A stretch of DNA of 64,000 nt from Bacteroidota bacterium (lineage in GTDB: Bacteria; Bacteroidota; Bacteroidia; Chitinophagales; Chitinophagaceae): the NCBI GenBank assembly GCA_018266575.1, contig JAFEAE010000016.1:282012-346011 (forward strand). The letters are read 5' to 3'. The notes beneath the pieces are model-generated. The model saw only the letters and a program-made list of their open reading frames with translations. It was not told where the DNA came from and did no database searches. How positions within the stretch are numbered: position 1 is the first letter of the stretch; every line of letters starts with the position of its first letter. A program made the position numbers and the translations under genes. This document shows positions 40,249 to 48,199 of this stretch, one piece after another.

Positions 40249-40596
40249 TTATGCTTTGTTTTCTTTTAATTGATGCTCACGGAATTTATTATAAAAATCC
40301 TTTGCAAATTCTTTGATGTCGTTTACCAGTTCATGGTCATGCGTTGCACGGTGATAGGTTTCTGCCATTGTCATAAATGTCTGGTAAAAAAAATCGGCCA
40401 TCTCATCTACCATCATATCTTTCGTCCACAGATCGATACGCAATGCTGTTTTTTCTGCGCCATCCCAAAATGAAAGCATTAATGCTTTTGCTTTTAAAAG
40501 AGAATCTGCTGTAGAATCCGTAGCGCTCCAGGTAATTTGCTCTGGCACACGGTCTGCATCCATGTGCACATCAATATTTATCGAAGATTTTTTCAT
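40249..40596 (-). CDS. gldC: Gliding motility protein GldC
   Basis: The 115-residue cytosolic protein opens MKKSSINIDVHMDADRVPE and has ALMLSFWDGAEKTALRIDLW, which is typical of GldC. In Flavobacterium GldC increases gliding efficiency but is not strictly needed. It lies in a run with YqeY and CvpA on the minus strand. Together with gldH at 12.4 kb it supports a type IX secretion or gliding-type lifestyle. Confidence 0.92.
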   Translation of the reverse strand: MKKSSINIDVHMDADRVPEQITWSATDSTADSLLKAKALMLSFWDGAEKTALRIDLWTKDMMVDEMADFFYQTFMTMAETYHRATHDHELVNDIKEFAKDFYNKFREHQLKENKA

Positions 40597-40635
40597 AATT
40601 TTTATCAGGGGTGCAATTTACTACGAATAATCATT

Positions 40636-41760
40636 TTACTGCTGATTATTTGTTGCATTCATGATACCGTTCCAAAGTTGGTTACTGGTAAGCCGGAAAC
40701 TAAATTGACTGGATTTGATTTTTTCTTTTTCTATCAATTGCTTTCGCAAATTTTCGTCTTTATATATTGTTATCATATCTGCTGATAACAAATCGTAATT
40801 GGAAATATCCGAATACACAATCGAATCTTCAAACAGTTCAATCAATGAATTTGTTTTGGAAGCGATGACAGGAATATTAGCCATACATGCATTAACTATT
40901 TCAATAGCAGGCTCATTTTCACCAGAGGAATAAATCAATGCATAAGCCGCAGAAAGAATATCACAAGTATTTTTTTCATTTTCTATATCGTGCAAATAAA
41001 CATCTGGCCTGTATTTGAACGTTTCGATTTTTTCAGTCAGATCCAGATTGTTTGATAGTTTCTCTCCCACAATTATCAATTGCATATTCGATTGCTGCCT
41101 TTTTTTAAATTGAGAAAATGCTTTTAAAACAACAATAATTTCTTGTGTTGTTTTCATTCCCATCACCACAAAATATTCTTTGCCGCCTGCAAATTTTATT
41201 TTTGCATTTTCCCTTTCTGTCCATAAAAACGGTTTGTAATTTTCATTGGCTGCCGGGGGCAGAACATATATTTTACCGGCATTCAATTTACACTGCTGAA
41301 CAATGCTTTGTTTTGTGAATTCTGAAAAAACAAAAATTGTATTTGCCTGGATAAGCGATGTTTTTTTTCTTGCCCGATAAAAAGAAAAAAAGCTTGTTGG
41401 CTTTTTAGATTGTTGATTTTTAAAATCGCCGGGTAAAAAAATACATTGAGGTATTTTTACTGAAGATGAGATTGCGCAACATGAAATAAAAAGGCCAATT
41501 TCATTTTTTTTTATTAGCCGGGGAATTTGCCAATCGTACCAGAATTTCCATCCTAATTTTCCAGGTAGCGGGTTTATCGTTAAAATACGGGAGCCAGATG
41601 TGTTATCTACGATTTTTTTCGAAAACTGGTCTGCAAGAAAAATAAACTCAAGATCATCATTGCTTTGCTGAAGTTCGATAAACGACCTTAAAAAAAAACC
41701 GGTTGAAACCGGATTTGCTTTGCAATAAAAAAAGGATCTTGTGTCAACTAAAACTTTCAT
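40636..41760 (-). CDS. Glycosyltransferase family 1 (GT4-like) protein
   Basis: The 374-residue protein has the GT-B fold. The N-terminal half opens with MKVLVDTRSFFYC and contains IFVFSEFTKQSIVQQCK. The C-terminal half has an NDP-sugar region, YFVVMGMKTTQEIIVVLKAF, and the ExxG-like stretch YSSGENEPAIEIVNACMANI, with ASKTNSLIELFED after it. It would add a sugar in polysaccharide, glycolipid or glycoprotein synthesis. No other glycan genes are nearby, so the target is unknown. A TAATTTTG box (41768-41775) lies just before the ATG. Confidence 0.88.
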   Translation of the reverse strand: MKVLVDTRSFFYCKANPVSTGFFLRSFIELQQSNDDLEFIFLADQFSKKIVDNTSGSRILTINPLPGKLGWKFWYDWQIPRLIKKNEIGLFISCCAISSSVKIPQCIFLPGDFKNQQSKKPTSFFSFYRARKKTSLIQANTIFVFSEFTKQSIVQQCKLNAGKIYVLPPAANENYKPFLWTERENAKIKFAGGKEYFVVMGMKTTQEIIVVLKAFSQFKKRQQSNMQLIIVGEKLSNNLDLTEKIETFKYRPDVYLHDIENEKNTCDILSAAYALIYSSGENEPAIEIVNACMANIPVIASKTNSLIELFEDSIVYSDISNYDLLSADMITIYKDENLRKQLIEKEKIKSSQFSFRLTSNQLWNGIMNATNNQQ

Positions 41761-41767
41761 GAGAAGA

Positions 41768-41775
41768 CAAAATTA
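41768..41775 (-). promoter_or_regulatory. Bacteroidota -7 box (TAATTTTG) 7 bases before the glycosyltransferase ATG
   Basis: An exact TAnnTTTG match on the minus strand. It would give a leader of at most a few bases. Confidence 0.45.
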
Positions 41776-41901
41776 AAGCGAAGAAATTTCCGGGGCCTTT
41801 ATTTTCTTAAATTCCTGATTACCAGTTTATACACGCAATTCTTACGCAGTTGTGATTAAACGGTTGCAGAAATTACTAAATTATAGTTCGGGTAAAAGCC
41901 C

Positions 41902-41933
41902 TTTGGCATCGTTGTTGCGGATTTTTACCTTTG
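41902..41933 (+). promoter_or_regulatory. Complete Bacteroidota promoter for the T9SS cargo gene
   Basis: TTTG (41902-41905) and TACCTTTG (41926-41933) are spaced by 20 bases, the same spacing as at sodA. The ATG is at 41970. Confidence 0.75.
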
Positions 41934-41969
41934 AGTAGAACTTATATCCTATAAATTAAAATCCGTACT

Positions 41970-43205
41970 ATGACAAAACTATACCCAAGTGTGCTTGTGT
42001 GCTGCTTCTTGCTATTCTTTTTTTCTTCCCAAAAAATAGTTGCACAATGTAATTGCAAGCCTGGTGTTCCGGCAACACCGATAACGTATTTGGACACTAT
42101 ATTACCAACACAGGCAAGTACTTCAATATTCAGCTTCCCGAAATTTGACCCGAGTATCGGTACTTTAAGTTGTATTGAATTCAACGATACGGTTTCGGTT
42201 GTGGTTACTACTTTTGCCCGTAATACCGATACAACTGCCGGGCATAATTACACCTTTGTAACAAGTATTGGAGATGTTGTAAATGGCCCCAATAACAGCG
42301 GCTCTTATAATTGGGCTGCCTCTACACAAGCCGGAACTAAGATATATGGCCCAACCTACCTCGACCAGGATATGATAGACATGCACCCGCCCCAAACACG
42401 CCTGCCGGGCGATTCCGTAACTTATGGACCAGACACGCTTATCAATAACGCAATTGGCGCAGGAAGCCCTCCGGATTTCGCACCTTTTATAGGAACAACA
42501 GGGTCTGTGAATTTTGACATGGAACTAAGTGGTGGTGCAATTGCAATTGTTGGTGGAACGAATTACCTCACTGGAATTAAGTCTAATTCGTGGGGGACTT
42601 TTCGCCTGACCTACTATTGGTGCCCCACAGGTACTTTAGCAAACAACATTGTAAATTTTACAGCATTCAAAAATAGCGGAGCTGTTCAATTGCAGTGGCA
42701 GGATGAAAGCGCCGGCACCGGTGTTTCTTACGCCATTGAATACAGCACAGATGGAACATCTTTTCTTCCTGCCGGATATGTAAATGCAAATTCACAGGAG
42801 AGTGCTTCTTCCACACAAACATTTAAGTATACCTATCAATCTGCAAATACAACTCCTGGTAAATTATATTTCCGTATCAGGCGAATCGGTACAGATGGAA
42901 AAGCTTCATACAGTGTTATCAAATCACTTAGTTTTTCATCGTCTTCTTTAGCAGGCTACCAGGTATATCCAAATCCTGTGAAAAATTCGGTAATGCTTGA
43001 ATTTGATGAAGTACAGAATGGAAATTTCATTGTTTCCATCATCAATACTATCGGGCAGGTAATCCAACAGAAATCAGTAATACTGAATGGAACAAATCAA
43101 ATCAAAATGGACCTGGTCAACAAACCTGCAGCAGGTTTATATTATCTCCAGGCAAAAGATCAGACAAATAACCAACAGTATATTTCGAAAATATTGATCA
43201 GATGA
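41970..43205 (+). CDS. Secreted protein with type IX secretion sorting domain
   Basis: The 411-residue protein has a signal peptide (about residues 1-25, ending KIVAQ), a beta-rich N-terminal domain of unknown type, a fibronectin-like region (VNFTAFKNSGAVQLQWQDES, residues about 225-310), and a C-terminal type A sorting domain (about residues 330-411). The latter carries the YQVYPNPVKNSVMLEF and GLYYLQAK motifs. Such proteins are exported by the type IX system and anchored or released. The function of the N-terminal part is not known. It has a strong promoter and its own terminator. Confidence 0.9.
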   Translation: MTKLYPSVLVCCFLLFFFSSQKIVAQCNCKPGVPATPITYLDTILPTQASTSIFSFPKFDPSIGTLSCIEFNDTVSVVVTTFARNTDTTAGHNYTFVTSIGDVVNGPNNSGSYNWAASTQAGTKIYGPTYLDQDMIDMHPPQTRLPGDSVTYGPDTLINNAIGAGSPPDFAPFIGTTGSVNFDMELSGGAIAIVGGTNYLTGIKSNSWGTFRLTYYWCPTGTLANNIVNFTAFKNSGAVQLQWQDESAGTGVSYAIEYSTDGTSFLPAGYVNANSQESASSTQTFKYTYQSANTTPGKLYFRIRRIGTDGKASYSVIKSLSFSSSSLAGYQVYPNPVKNSVMLEFDEVQNGNFIVSIINTIGQVIQQKSVILNGTNQIKMDLVNKPAAGLYYLQAKDQTNNQQYISKILIR

Positions 43206-43251
43206 TCAACCTGTGATTAACCACCAAGTAGTAATTATTAATCCGTGAAAG

Positions 43252-43280
43252 GAAGGGCTGAACAAAGCCCTTCTTTTTTT
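43252..43280 (+). terminator. Intrinsic terminator of the T9SS cargo gene
   Basis: The stem GAAGGGCT / AGCCCTTC (8 bp, 6-base loop) is followed by seven T residues. Confidence 0.85.
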
Positions 43281-43294
43281 ACAACATTGTTTGC

Positions 43295-43302
43295 TACATT
43301 TG
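43295..43302 (+). promoter_or_regulatory. Bacteroidota -7 box (TACATTTG) for the DUF4290 gene
   Basis: An exact TAnnTTTG match 18 bases before the ATG at 43321. It lies just after the terminator of the previous gene. Confidence 0.55.
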
Positions 43303-43320
43303 TTTACCTAAATACAGAAG

Positions 43321-44004
43321 ATGGAATATAACACAACAAGAAACCACCTGGTGATGCGTGAATATGGGAGGCATATCCAGAAAATGATCGAGTACCTATT
43401 GACTTTAGAGGAGCCTGAAAAACGTCAACGCAATGCACAAGCGGTTATAGAACTGATGGGGTTCCTGAACCCGCATTTAAAAAATGTAGAAGATTTCCGC
43501 CATAAACTCTGGGATCATTTATTTCTTATCTCAGACTTTAAGTTACAGGTTGCATCTCCTTATCCGATTCCGACACGTGAAACATTGCGTGCAAAGCCAA
43601 AGCCATTAAAATACCCAAAACGCTATCCGAAATTTTCTCACCTGGGTAAAAACCTTGAATTGGTTATCAATAAAGCATTGAATGAAGAAAATCCTGATAA
43701 ACGTAACGGCTTTGCCAATGCCGTAGCTTATTACATGAAGCTCGCCTACAACAACTGGCATAAAGAAACTGTACATGATGATGCTATTCAAAGCGAATTG
43801 ACAAGCATCACCGGAGGCCAGTTGGAGTTTACCAATACGCCGTATGTAAAAAGTTTCAGGCCGAATGATAATCGCGACCGTGACCGCAGTGGTTATGGCG
43901 GCGATTATCGCAATAAACGCAACCAGAAATTTCAGCAGCGTAACAGCAATAATAATAACCGCAACAACGACAGGAACAACAAATTCAAGAAAAAAAGATT
44001 CTGA
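43321..44004 (+). CDS. DUF4290 domain-containing protein
   Basis: The 227-residue protein has a helical DUF4290 domain (residues about 1-185), with EYGRHIQKMIEYLLTLE, FLNPHLKNVEDFRHKLWDH and ANAVAYYMKLAYNNWHK. A disordered, strongly basic C-terminal tail of Arg, Asn, Gln and Gly follows (about 186-227). Such a tail suggests binding to RNA or another polyanion, which is my inference. The gene is commonly next to murA in Bacteroidota, as here. Its function is unknown. It has its own promoter and a strong terminator. Confidence 0.9.
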   Translation: MEYNTTRNHLVMREYGRHIQKMIEYLLTLEEPEKRQRNAQAVIELMGFLNPHLKNVEDFRHKLWDHLFLISDFKLQVASPYPIPTRETLRAKPKPLKYPKRYPKFSHLGKNLELVINKALNEENPDKRNGFANAVAYYMKLAYNNWHKETVHDDAIQSELTSITGGQLEFTNTPYVKSFRPNDNRDRDRSGYGGDYRNKRNQKFQQRNSNNNNRNNDRNNKFKKKRF

Positions 44005-44032
44005 TAAACTAATTCCGGTTTTAATAATTTAG

Positions 44033-44085
44033 CAGCGAAGAAATTAATGTGCCCGGCACCGTCAATTTCTTCGCTGTTTTGTTTT
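44033..44085 (+). terminator. Intrinsic terminator of the DUF4290 gene, with inner hairpin
   Basis: A 13-bp perfect stem (CAGCGAAGAAATT and complement) encloses an 18-base loop that itself contains GTGC-CCG-GCAC. It is followed by TTTTGTTTT. Confidence 0.85.
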
Positions 44086-44126
44086 AACTAACGAGTGCAG
44101 GTTCGCTAATCTTTAAAACTATTCAC

Positions 44127-45431
44127 GTGAATTCATTTGAAGTTATAGGAGGTAAAAAACTTAAAGGTGAAATTATTCCGCAAGGTGCAAAAAATGAAGC
44201 ACTGCAAATTATCAGCGCTGTTTTGCTCACACCGGAAAAAATGGTAATCAAAAATATTCCCGACATACTTGATGTGAATTTGCTGATAGAATTATTGGAA
44301 GATATGGGTGTGAAAACAGAACGCCCTACACGGGATACATGCATCTTCCAGGCTGATGATGTAAACATCGATTACCTGCACAGTGAAACCTATCGCAAAA
44401 AAAGCGGTAGGTTAAGAGGCGCTGTAATGGTTGCCGGGCCAATGCTTGCACGTTTCAGGAAAGCATTCATTCCTAAACCCGGCGGAGATAAAATAGGAAG
44501 AAGAAGATTGGACACGCACATTATTGCATTTGAAAAATTAGGCGCAGAATTCAATTATAAATCTGAAGACAGTTTTTTTCACCTCGAATCACCAAAACTA
44601 CAAGGTGTAAATTTATTATTGGATGAACCGTCTGTTACCGGCACTGCGAATATCGTGATGGCTGCTGTAATGGCGAAAGGGGCAACTACAATTTACAATG
44701 CTGCGTGTGAACCTTATGTACAACAACTTTGCAAAATGCTCAATCGAATGGGTGCAAAGATTTCCGGCATTGGCAGTAATTTACTAACCATCGAAGGCGT
44801 AAGTTATTTGGGCGGAACAGAACATAGTATGCTGCCCGATATGATTGAGATCGGATCATTTATCGGGCTTGCAGCAATGACGCGAAGTGATATCACCATA
44901 AAAAATGTTAGCCTCGAAAACCTTGGTGTCATCCCTGATAAATTCAAACAACTCGGTATACAATTAGAATTTGTGGGTGATGATATACATATCCCCGAGC
45001 AGGATCTTTACGAGATACAAACATTCCTCGATGGCTCAGTGCTCACAATTTACGATCATCCCTGGCCGGGATTTACCCCGGATTTATTAAGTATTGTTTT
45101 AGTTGTTGCCACACAGGCAAAAGGTTCTGTCTTAATTCATCAGAAAATGTTTGAGAGCCGTTTGTTCTTCGTTGATAAATTAATTGATATGGGTGCCCAG
45201 ATTATTTTGTGCGATCCACACCGTGCCGCAGTTATCGGCATGGCACGCGAACATAAATTGCGAGGCATCACAATGAGCAGCCCGGATATCAGGGCTGGCG
45301 TGGCCTTGCTTATTGCTGCATTAAGCGCTGAAGGAAAAAGCACGATTCAAAATATTGACCAAATTGATCGCGGTTATCAATATATCGATGAGCGATTAAG
45401 AAAACTCGGAGCGCATATAAAAAGAGTATGA
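44127..45431 (+). CDS. murA: UDP-N-acetylglucosamine 1-carboxyvinyltransferase MurA
   Basis: The 434-residue enzyme adds enolpyruvate to UDP-GlcNAc, the first committed step of peptidoglycan synthesis. The GTG start at 44127 opens NSFEVIGGKKLKGEI, as expected for MurA. The AKNEAL motif with the conserved Lys-Asn pair is at residues 21-26. The active-site loop reads PGGDKIGRRRLDTH, so Asp121 replaces the Cys that reacts with fosfomycin in E. coli (Cys115). This variant occurs naturally in other groups and predicts resistance to that drug. Length is normal. gmk follows about 100 bp later. Confidence 0.96.
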   Translation: MNSFEVIGGKKLKGEIIPQGAKNEALQIISAVLLTPEKMVIKNIPDILDVNLLIELLEDMGVKTERPTRDTCIFQADDVNIDYLHSETYRKKSGRLRGAVMVAGPMLARFRKAFIPKPGGDKIGRRRLDTHIIAFEKLGAEFNYKSEDSFFHLESPKLQGVNLLLDEPSVTGTANIVMAAVMAKGATTIYNAACEPYVQQLCKMLNRMGAKISGIGSNLLTIEGVSYLGGTEHSMLPDMIEIGSFIGLAAMTRSDITIKNVSLENLGVIPDKFKQLGIQLEFVGDDIHIPEQDLYEIQTFLDGSVLTIYDHPWPGFTPDLLSIVLVVATQAKGSVLIHQKMFESRLFFVDKLIDMGAQIILCDPHRAAVIGMAREHKLRGITMSSPDIRAGVALLIAALSAEGKSTIQNIDQIDRGYQYIDERLRKLGAHIKRV

Positions 45432-45508
45432 TAGTGGGGTATGAATGGTTAATGGAGAATATAGTTTCTGATTTTAAATTCATTTTTTAAAGTAAACATT
45501 CAAGTCAT

Positions 45509-45535
45509 CAAACCACAAACTACAAACCACAAACT
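45509..45535 (+). repeat. AACCACAAACTACAAACCAC-type tandem repeat at the gmk start
   Basis: Units ACCACAAACT, ACAAACCAC and AAACT lie in tandem just where the conserved Gmk protein should begin. Confidence 0.55.
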
Positions 45536-46088
45536 GATAATCATTACCGCTCCTTCAGGTGCAGGAAAAACCTCTATTACACATTATCTTCTTAATAAAT
45601 ACAACCAACTTGCATTTTCCATTTCTGCAGCCACAAGGCAACAAAGGGCGCATGAAAAAAATGGCGTTGATTATTATTTTATCAGTGAAGAAGAGTTCAA
45701 ACAAAAAATCCGTCATAATCAATTTGTAGAGTGGGAAATGGTTTATGAAGGAAAATATTACGGTACATTGAAAACGGAATTACAACGAATATGGGATAAT
45801 CATCAAACACCGGTATTGGATATTGATGTAAAAGGTGCCATACATGTGCAACAGCAATACACAAAAAACTGTCTTTCCATTTTTATTGAACCACCTTCAA
45901 TAGAAATTTTGAAAAAAAGGCTTGAATCACGCGGAACGGAAACGCCGGAAACATTGCAGGCACGCGTTAATAAAGCTTCGTATGAAATTTCTTTCAAGCA
46001 TCATTTTGATAAAGTGGTTATTAACGATAATTTAGAACATGCCTGCGCTGAAACCGAAGCAATCATCAGGCAATTTTTAGCGTTATAA
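45534..46088 (+). CDS. gmk: Guanylate kinase, start codon not canonical
   Basis: The enzyme converts GMP to GDP. The P-loop is in ITAPSGAGKTSITHYLL, and GVDYYFISEEEF, FVEWEMVYEGKYYGT and LDIDVKGAIHVQQ are the other conserved regions. The protein should begin two to six residues before KLIIITAPSG. No ATG, GTG or TTG lies in frame between the upstream stop (45462-45464) and 45738, which is far inside the domain. I placed the start at a CTG (45534), and ATT 45498, ATA 45537 or ATC 45540 are alternatives. The expected start region is a CAAACCACAAACTACAAACC-type repeat, which may have replaced the true start. Confidence 0.82.
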   Translation: MIIITAPSGAGKTSITHYLLNKYNQLAFSISAATRQQRAHEKNGVDYYFISEEEFKQKIRHNQFVEWEMVYEGKYYGTLKTELQRIWDNHQTPVLDIDVKGAIHVQQQYTKNCLSIFIEPPSIEILKKRLESRGTETPETLQARVNKASYEISFKHHFDKVVINDNLEHACAETEAIIRQFLAL

Positions 46089-46153
46089 CCTTCGTTATTT
46101 ATACCCTTCACAGATTTAGAATTCTCGATTTTTCAGGCTAAATTCGTATTTGC

Positions 46154-47431
46154 ATGATCAATATAAATACACTTGTATTAACTATAGTTGCGTGGCTGAT
46201 GCTGTTTTTCTTCTCCGGCATTGAAGTGGCTTTCGGTAACGCCAACCGTCTTTCTATCGAATTAAAAAAGAAACAAGGGCGCTATAGCGGTATTGTTCTT
46301 TCCCAATTTTTAGAACACCCGGTACAATTCATAGGTACAACGCTTGTTGGATATACTTTTTTCCTGGTTATTTTCGGATTATTGATTGGGGAAACATTTC
46401 TACCACTTTGGGACAGCATCATTAACAAATCACATATTCCAAGTGGCTATGTAAATGCTTTTCGGTTATTTTTAGAAACTGCAATCCCAGCTATTTTCAT
46501 CATCTTGTTTGGTAAGCTAATTCCGCAATCTTTATTCCGTTCCAAAAGCGATAAGTTGCTCGTTTTCTTCTCGGGCCCAACACGTTTTTTTGCAGATATT
46601 TTTTCTCCTGTCGCATCTTTCTTTACTAAATTTTCAGAGTGGATTCTGAAATATATTTTTAATGTTCAGGTAGATGAAAACCGCGAAATGCTTGCAAAAG
46701 CAGATACGGAACATTTCTTTTTACAAAGCGGTGAAGACAGTGATGAAAACCAGGAATTGAACACGGAATTATTTGAGGCTGCCTTATCATTACCGAAAGT
46801 GAAAATACGCGAATGCCTTGTTCCCCGTAAAGAAATTGAAGGTATTGACATCAGTGCTACAATGGAAGATGTGCGGAAGAAATTTGTCAGCACCCGATTA
46901 AGCAAACTCATTGTTTACGATGGCAACCTGGACCATGTTGCTGGTTATGTGCACCAATTGGACCTTTTCAAAAACCCCGCATCAATTAAAAATATTTTAT
47001 TGCCTATTCCTGCTGTTCCGGAAAGCATGGGGGCAACTGACCTGATCACTAAATTTTCAAAAGACAGGAAAAGTATTGCATGGGTTGTTGATGAATTTGG
47101 TGGCACCGCAGGCGTTGTAACTATGGAAGATTTGCTGGAAGAAGTTTTTGGGGAGATTAAAGACGAATACGACACGGAAGAATTTGAAGAGAAAAAAATT
47201 TCGAATGAAGAATATATTTTTTCAGGAAGATTAGAACTGGACTACCTGAATGAAAAATATGAATTGGAGTTCCCTGATAACGAATCCGAAACATTATCCG
47301 GTTATATCATCAACCAATACGAAACCATTCCTCGCCTGAAGGAGCATATCATTATCGATGATTACGAGTTTGAAATCCTTTCAGTAAGCGACACCCGCAT
47401 TGAAATGGTGCGCATGAAAATCCTTAAATAA
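46154..47431 (+). CDS. Hemolysin family (CNNM/CorC-type) transporter-like protein
   Basis: The 425-residue protein has a CNNM membrane domain (residues about 1-150, with FFSGIEVAFGNANRLSIEL), a pair of CBS domains (about 200-330, VKIRECLVPRKEIEGID and IAWVVDEFGGTAGVVTMEDL), and a C-terminal CorC/HlyC domain (about 340-425). The family is linked to magnesium or cobalt efflux. In Bacteroidota the GldE protein has the same architecture, so GldE is an alternative, although gldD is not adjacent. It stands alone downstream of gmk. Confidence 0.9.
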   Translation: MININTLVLTIVAWLMLFFFSGIEVAFGNANRLSIELKKKQGRYSGIVLSQFLEHPVQFIGTTLVGYTFFLVIFGLLIGETFLPLWDSIINKSHIPSGYVNAFRLFLETAIPAIFIILFGKLIPQSLFRSKSDKLLVFFSGPTRFFADIFSPVASFFTKFSEWILKYIFNVQVDENREMLAKADTEHFFLQSGEDSDENQELNTELFEAALSLPKVKIRECLVPRKEIEGIDISATMEDVRKKFVSTRLSKLIVYDGNLDHVAGYVHQLDLFKNPASIKNILLPIPAVPESMGATDLITKFSKDRKSIAWVVDEFGGTAGVVTMEDLLEEVFGEIKDEYDTEEFEEKKISNEEYIFSGRLELDYLNEKYELEFPDNESETLSGYIINQYETIPRLKEHIIIDDYEFEILSVSDTRIEMVRMKILK

Positions 47432-47682
47432 TTAATCCTTATGGCATTAGTTTGTCGCTTGTTAACCATTGTTAACCCGTAGTTAATCACTGCCGTTTTT
47501 TTTCCCCGCCGTTTTTTTTTACCCAACTTTATGCCCGTAAAGTTTTAATTACAATACATTAAGATTTTCTCTTTTCAGAGGGATATTTTTTCATAGGTCA
47601 GTTAGGAGTAAACAATGCACTTCATTTATTTGGAGTGCTTGTTTTTTTATAAGAGGTGGTGGAATTTTTTTTTGTGAAAACG
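47432..47682. other. Gap with a 7-bp palindrome and a distant terminator
   Basis: The gap contains two copies of a CCGTTTTTTTTT-like run (47491-47520), a perfect palindrome AACTTTA...TAAAGTT (47527-47546), and an intrinsic terminator at 47617-47648. The terminator lies 186 bp after the stop of the CNNM gene, so either the mRNA has a long tail or a short separate transcript ends there. Confidence 0.5.
47617..47648 (+). terminator. Intrinsic terminator, far downstream of the CNNM gene
   Basis: The stem GCACTTC / GGAGTGC (7 bp, one G-T pair, 8-base loop) is followed by TTGTTTTTTT. Confidence 0.75.
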
Positions 47683-48189
47683 CTAAGCTGACTGATGCCT
47701 GCTTTTGATTTCCGTTTTCATTTTGCAGCGTTCAATATCCTGTTTGTAGTCTTTTATCTTTTCATCGTTCTGGCTGGCAAGGATAGCCTTCTCAAAGTAC
47801 ACGACAGACTTGTCGAAATTCATTTTCAATTCTTCCATTAATGCATAACGCCCGTACACCCACGATTTATCGATGGTGCGCACCTTCAGGCATTTTGCAA
47901 GATGTTGGGTCAGTTCATCAAAACGTTCCATATCCATCAGCAGGGCTGCAATGTGAAAATAAGAATGTGGATAAAGCGCATCGCAACGGATAGCAGTTAA
48001 GAAGTGATTTTCTGCTTTGTTGTAATCATCAAATTGCGTTTTGTATAACCAACCGAGTGAGTTATGTGCAGGCGCACTATCCGGCTCCTCGTACAAAATG
48101 CTTTCGTATTTTTTAAAAGCTTCGGCGTAATTATTATTCTTAATGTCAGCTTCTGCTTCGAGGTATAGTTCTTCTGAATTTGTTGTCAT
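47683..48189 (-). CDS. Tetratricopeptide repeat protein
   Basis: The 168-residue protein is made of TPR helices: YAEAFKKYESILYEEPDSAP, GWLYKTQFDDYNKAENHFLT and ALMEELKMNFDKSVVYFEKA are three units. It has no signal peptide, so it is probably cytosolic. I chose the ATG at 48189, which leaves a 10-bp gap to the upstream gene. The longer frame to 48222 would overlap it. It shares a transcript with the deoxyhypusine-synthase-like gene and could bind that enzyme or its target, which is only an inference. Confidence 0.85.
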   Translation of the reverse strand: MTTNSEELYLEAEADIKNNNYAEAFKKYESILYEEPDSAPAHNSLGWLYKTQFDDYNKAENHFLTAIRCDALYPHSYFHIAALLMDMERFDELTQHLAKCLKVRTIDKSWVYGRYALMEELKMNFDKSVVYFEKAILASQNDEKIKDYKQDIERCKMKTEIKSRHQSA

Positions 48190-48199
48190 AGTACAGGTT

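Noticed and set aside
41901..41921. Further copy of the CATCGTTGCG repeat in the T9SS cargo promoter (GGCATCGTTGTTGCGG)
   Set aside because: Only the first eight bases fit the core. It lies within the promoter and may be chance.
46154..47431. Naming the CNNM protein gldE
   Set aside because: The architecture is shared by GldE and other CorC/hemolysin proteins, and the usual neighbour gldD is absent, so the specific name is not supported.
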